Positions 63,366-64,000 of a DNA stretch of 64,000 bases are shown piece after piece (position 1 is the stretch's first letter; the number at the start of each line of letters is the position of its first letter). The notes beneath the pieces are model-generated. The model did not search any database. It worked only from the letters and a program-made list of their open reading frames with translations, and was not told where the DNA came from. The DNA comes from Rhodeus uyekii (Eukaryota; Chordata; Actinopteri; Cypriniformes; Acheilognathidae): assembly GCA_037043235.1 (NCBI GenBank), contig JAWRVZ010000140.1:1233001-1297000 (forward strand). The letters are read 5' to 3'. The position numbers were made by a program, and so were the translations under genes.

Positions 63366-64000
63366 ATTCTTTTTCTTGTGCCATGGGAGTCTATGGCAGC
63401 CCATAGAACCGTAAACGGGAAAATGAAAAAAAGTTGGCACACTCATTAAGGACAGTCCAATCATTGACCATACCAAAATTGAAGTCTCTAACTCAATCTC
63501 TATAGCGCCACCAACTGTCCAAAGTTGCACTCACGTTTACGTTAATAACTTTTGAACCGTATGTCCTAGAAACAAAATTCTTTTGTCAACTGATTCCTTG
63601 GCTCAAGACGATTCGATTGCACCATATGACGTCATTTTCCGTCATGAATATTTTCCCGCCATTTTGAATTTTATGAAAAACCTACTTTTTCGAACTCCTC
63701 CTAGGCCGTTTGTCCGATTTTCACGAAAATTGAACCACATCATCTCCAGACCATGGTGACAAAAAGTTATCCAAAGAAAGTTGAAATGTCAAACCGTTTA
63801 TGAATAACTCACGAAAGAATCCGACGTAATGATCGCAAAAATGAACTTGAGGCTCTATCTCCACAACGCATTAGCGTTTTCTGACCAAACTCGGTGTGTG
63901 TTATGTCAATCATGGTCTGAGGCTACCTGCAGAGTTTTGGCGCTGTGCCCCCTATTGGTCAGGAGATATGAAAAAGTGACATTTTTCCTTACAACTCCTG
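63366..64000 (+). repeat. Family B monomer 35, partial (runs off the window)
   Basis: 5' part of a headless B monomer of the monomer 31/33 type (shared TTTTGTCAACTGATTCC). It reaches the first CTCF-like site, which has one change here (GCCCCCTATTGG near 63947), before the window ends. Confidence 0.9.

Larger units (their letters stand above)
1..64000 (+). repeat. Head-to-tail tandem array of three related monomer families (A, B, C)
   Basis: The whole window is made of monomers of about 1.05-2.1 kb in one orientation. Each ends in a recognisable 3' block (TTGGCCCCG or TTTGAACCCCG, then a GCTGC-nn-GCAGC hairpin, then TATATT) and is followed at once by the next monomer. I counted 39 complete or nearly complete monomers (5 A, 29 B, 5 C) plus a partial one at each end, so the array extends past both edges. 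I saw no unique sequence between monomers and no inverted copies. No conserved protein-coding frame is present. The organisation is satellite-like or macrosatellite-like, but the monomer ends look like transposon ends. Confidence 0.95.

Noticed and set aside
1..64000. Many open frames of 60-133 codons on both strands
   Set aside because: They recur in register with the monomers, overlap microsatellites (runs of Y, S, N, K or R), are broken by small indels in sister copies, and match no protein family I recognise.
1..64000. CRISPR array
   Set aside because: The short heads are direct repeats, but are not separated by unique spacers of constant size; the units between them are homologous kilobase repeats.
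1..64000. tRNA-derived SINE or LINE 3' tails
   Set aside because: I found no A/B box pair or tRNA-like fold and no reverse-transcriptase frame. The hairpin plus TTA tail of the head resembles a LINE tail, but it lies at the 5' side of the unit and pairs with the 3' end.

Overview
The window is one continuous head-to-tail tandem array of AT-rich, non-coding repeat monomers, all in the same orientation, running off both ends. I see no protein gene, tRNA, rRNA or CRISPR. The longest open frames (about 130 codons) are translations of TTA/TTC runs and repeat sequence, and they recur from copy to copy. The AT-rich make-up, large tandem repeats and TTA/TTC microsatellites suggest a vertebrate, most likely a teleost fish; I also recall the short 'head' sequence from fish (cyprinid-like) genomes, but could not check it. 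Layout: 1-152 is the tail of a family-B monomer. 153-7722 holds five family-A monomers of about 1.5 kb. 7723-32036 holds sixteen family-B monomers in a long form (about 1.8-1.9 kb) and a short form (about 1.05-1.2 kb). 32037-40652 holds four family-C monomers (about 2.1 kb). 40653-57292 holds ten B monomers, 57293-59346 a fifth C monomer, and 59347-64000 three B monomers plus a partial one. Families A and B share one scaffold. C has a different body but the same ends. Every monomer follows one plan: an optional 56-60 bp 5' head that opens with TAGGGG and carries a hairpin with a GAA loop; a (TTA)n and/or (TTC)n microsatellite; a 1-2 kb core; a 3' subterminal repeat that is the reverse complement of the start of the head; then a GCTGC-nn-GCAGC hairpin and TATATT. 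The subterminal pair is GGGGCCAAGCAC/GTGCTTGGCCCC in A/B but GGGGTTCAAACG/CGTTTGAACCCC in C, so both arms changed together, and the head hairpin stem changed with its GAA loop kept. This order matches non-autonomous Helentron (Helitron2-type rolling-circle) elements such as the DINE-1/HINE group. My best reading is an array of non-autonomous Helentron-like elements that was then homogenised by recombination. No Rep/helicase is encoded here, so any transposition would need an enzyme from elsewhere. Other notable features: matches to the vertebrate CTCF core consensus in nearly every A/B monomer, all in one orientation; a perfect CRE palindrome (TGACGTCA) in A/B monomers; internal direct duplication explaining the long and short B forms; orphan heads stacked in tandem; 3' hairpins cut at the same internal position; and near-identical blocks 5-40 kb apart whose edges fall on element boundaries.
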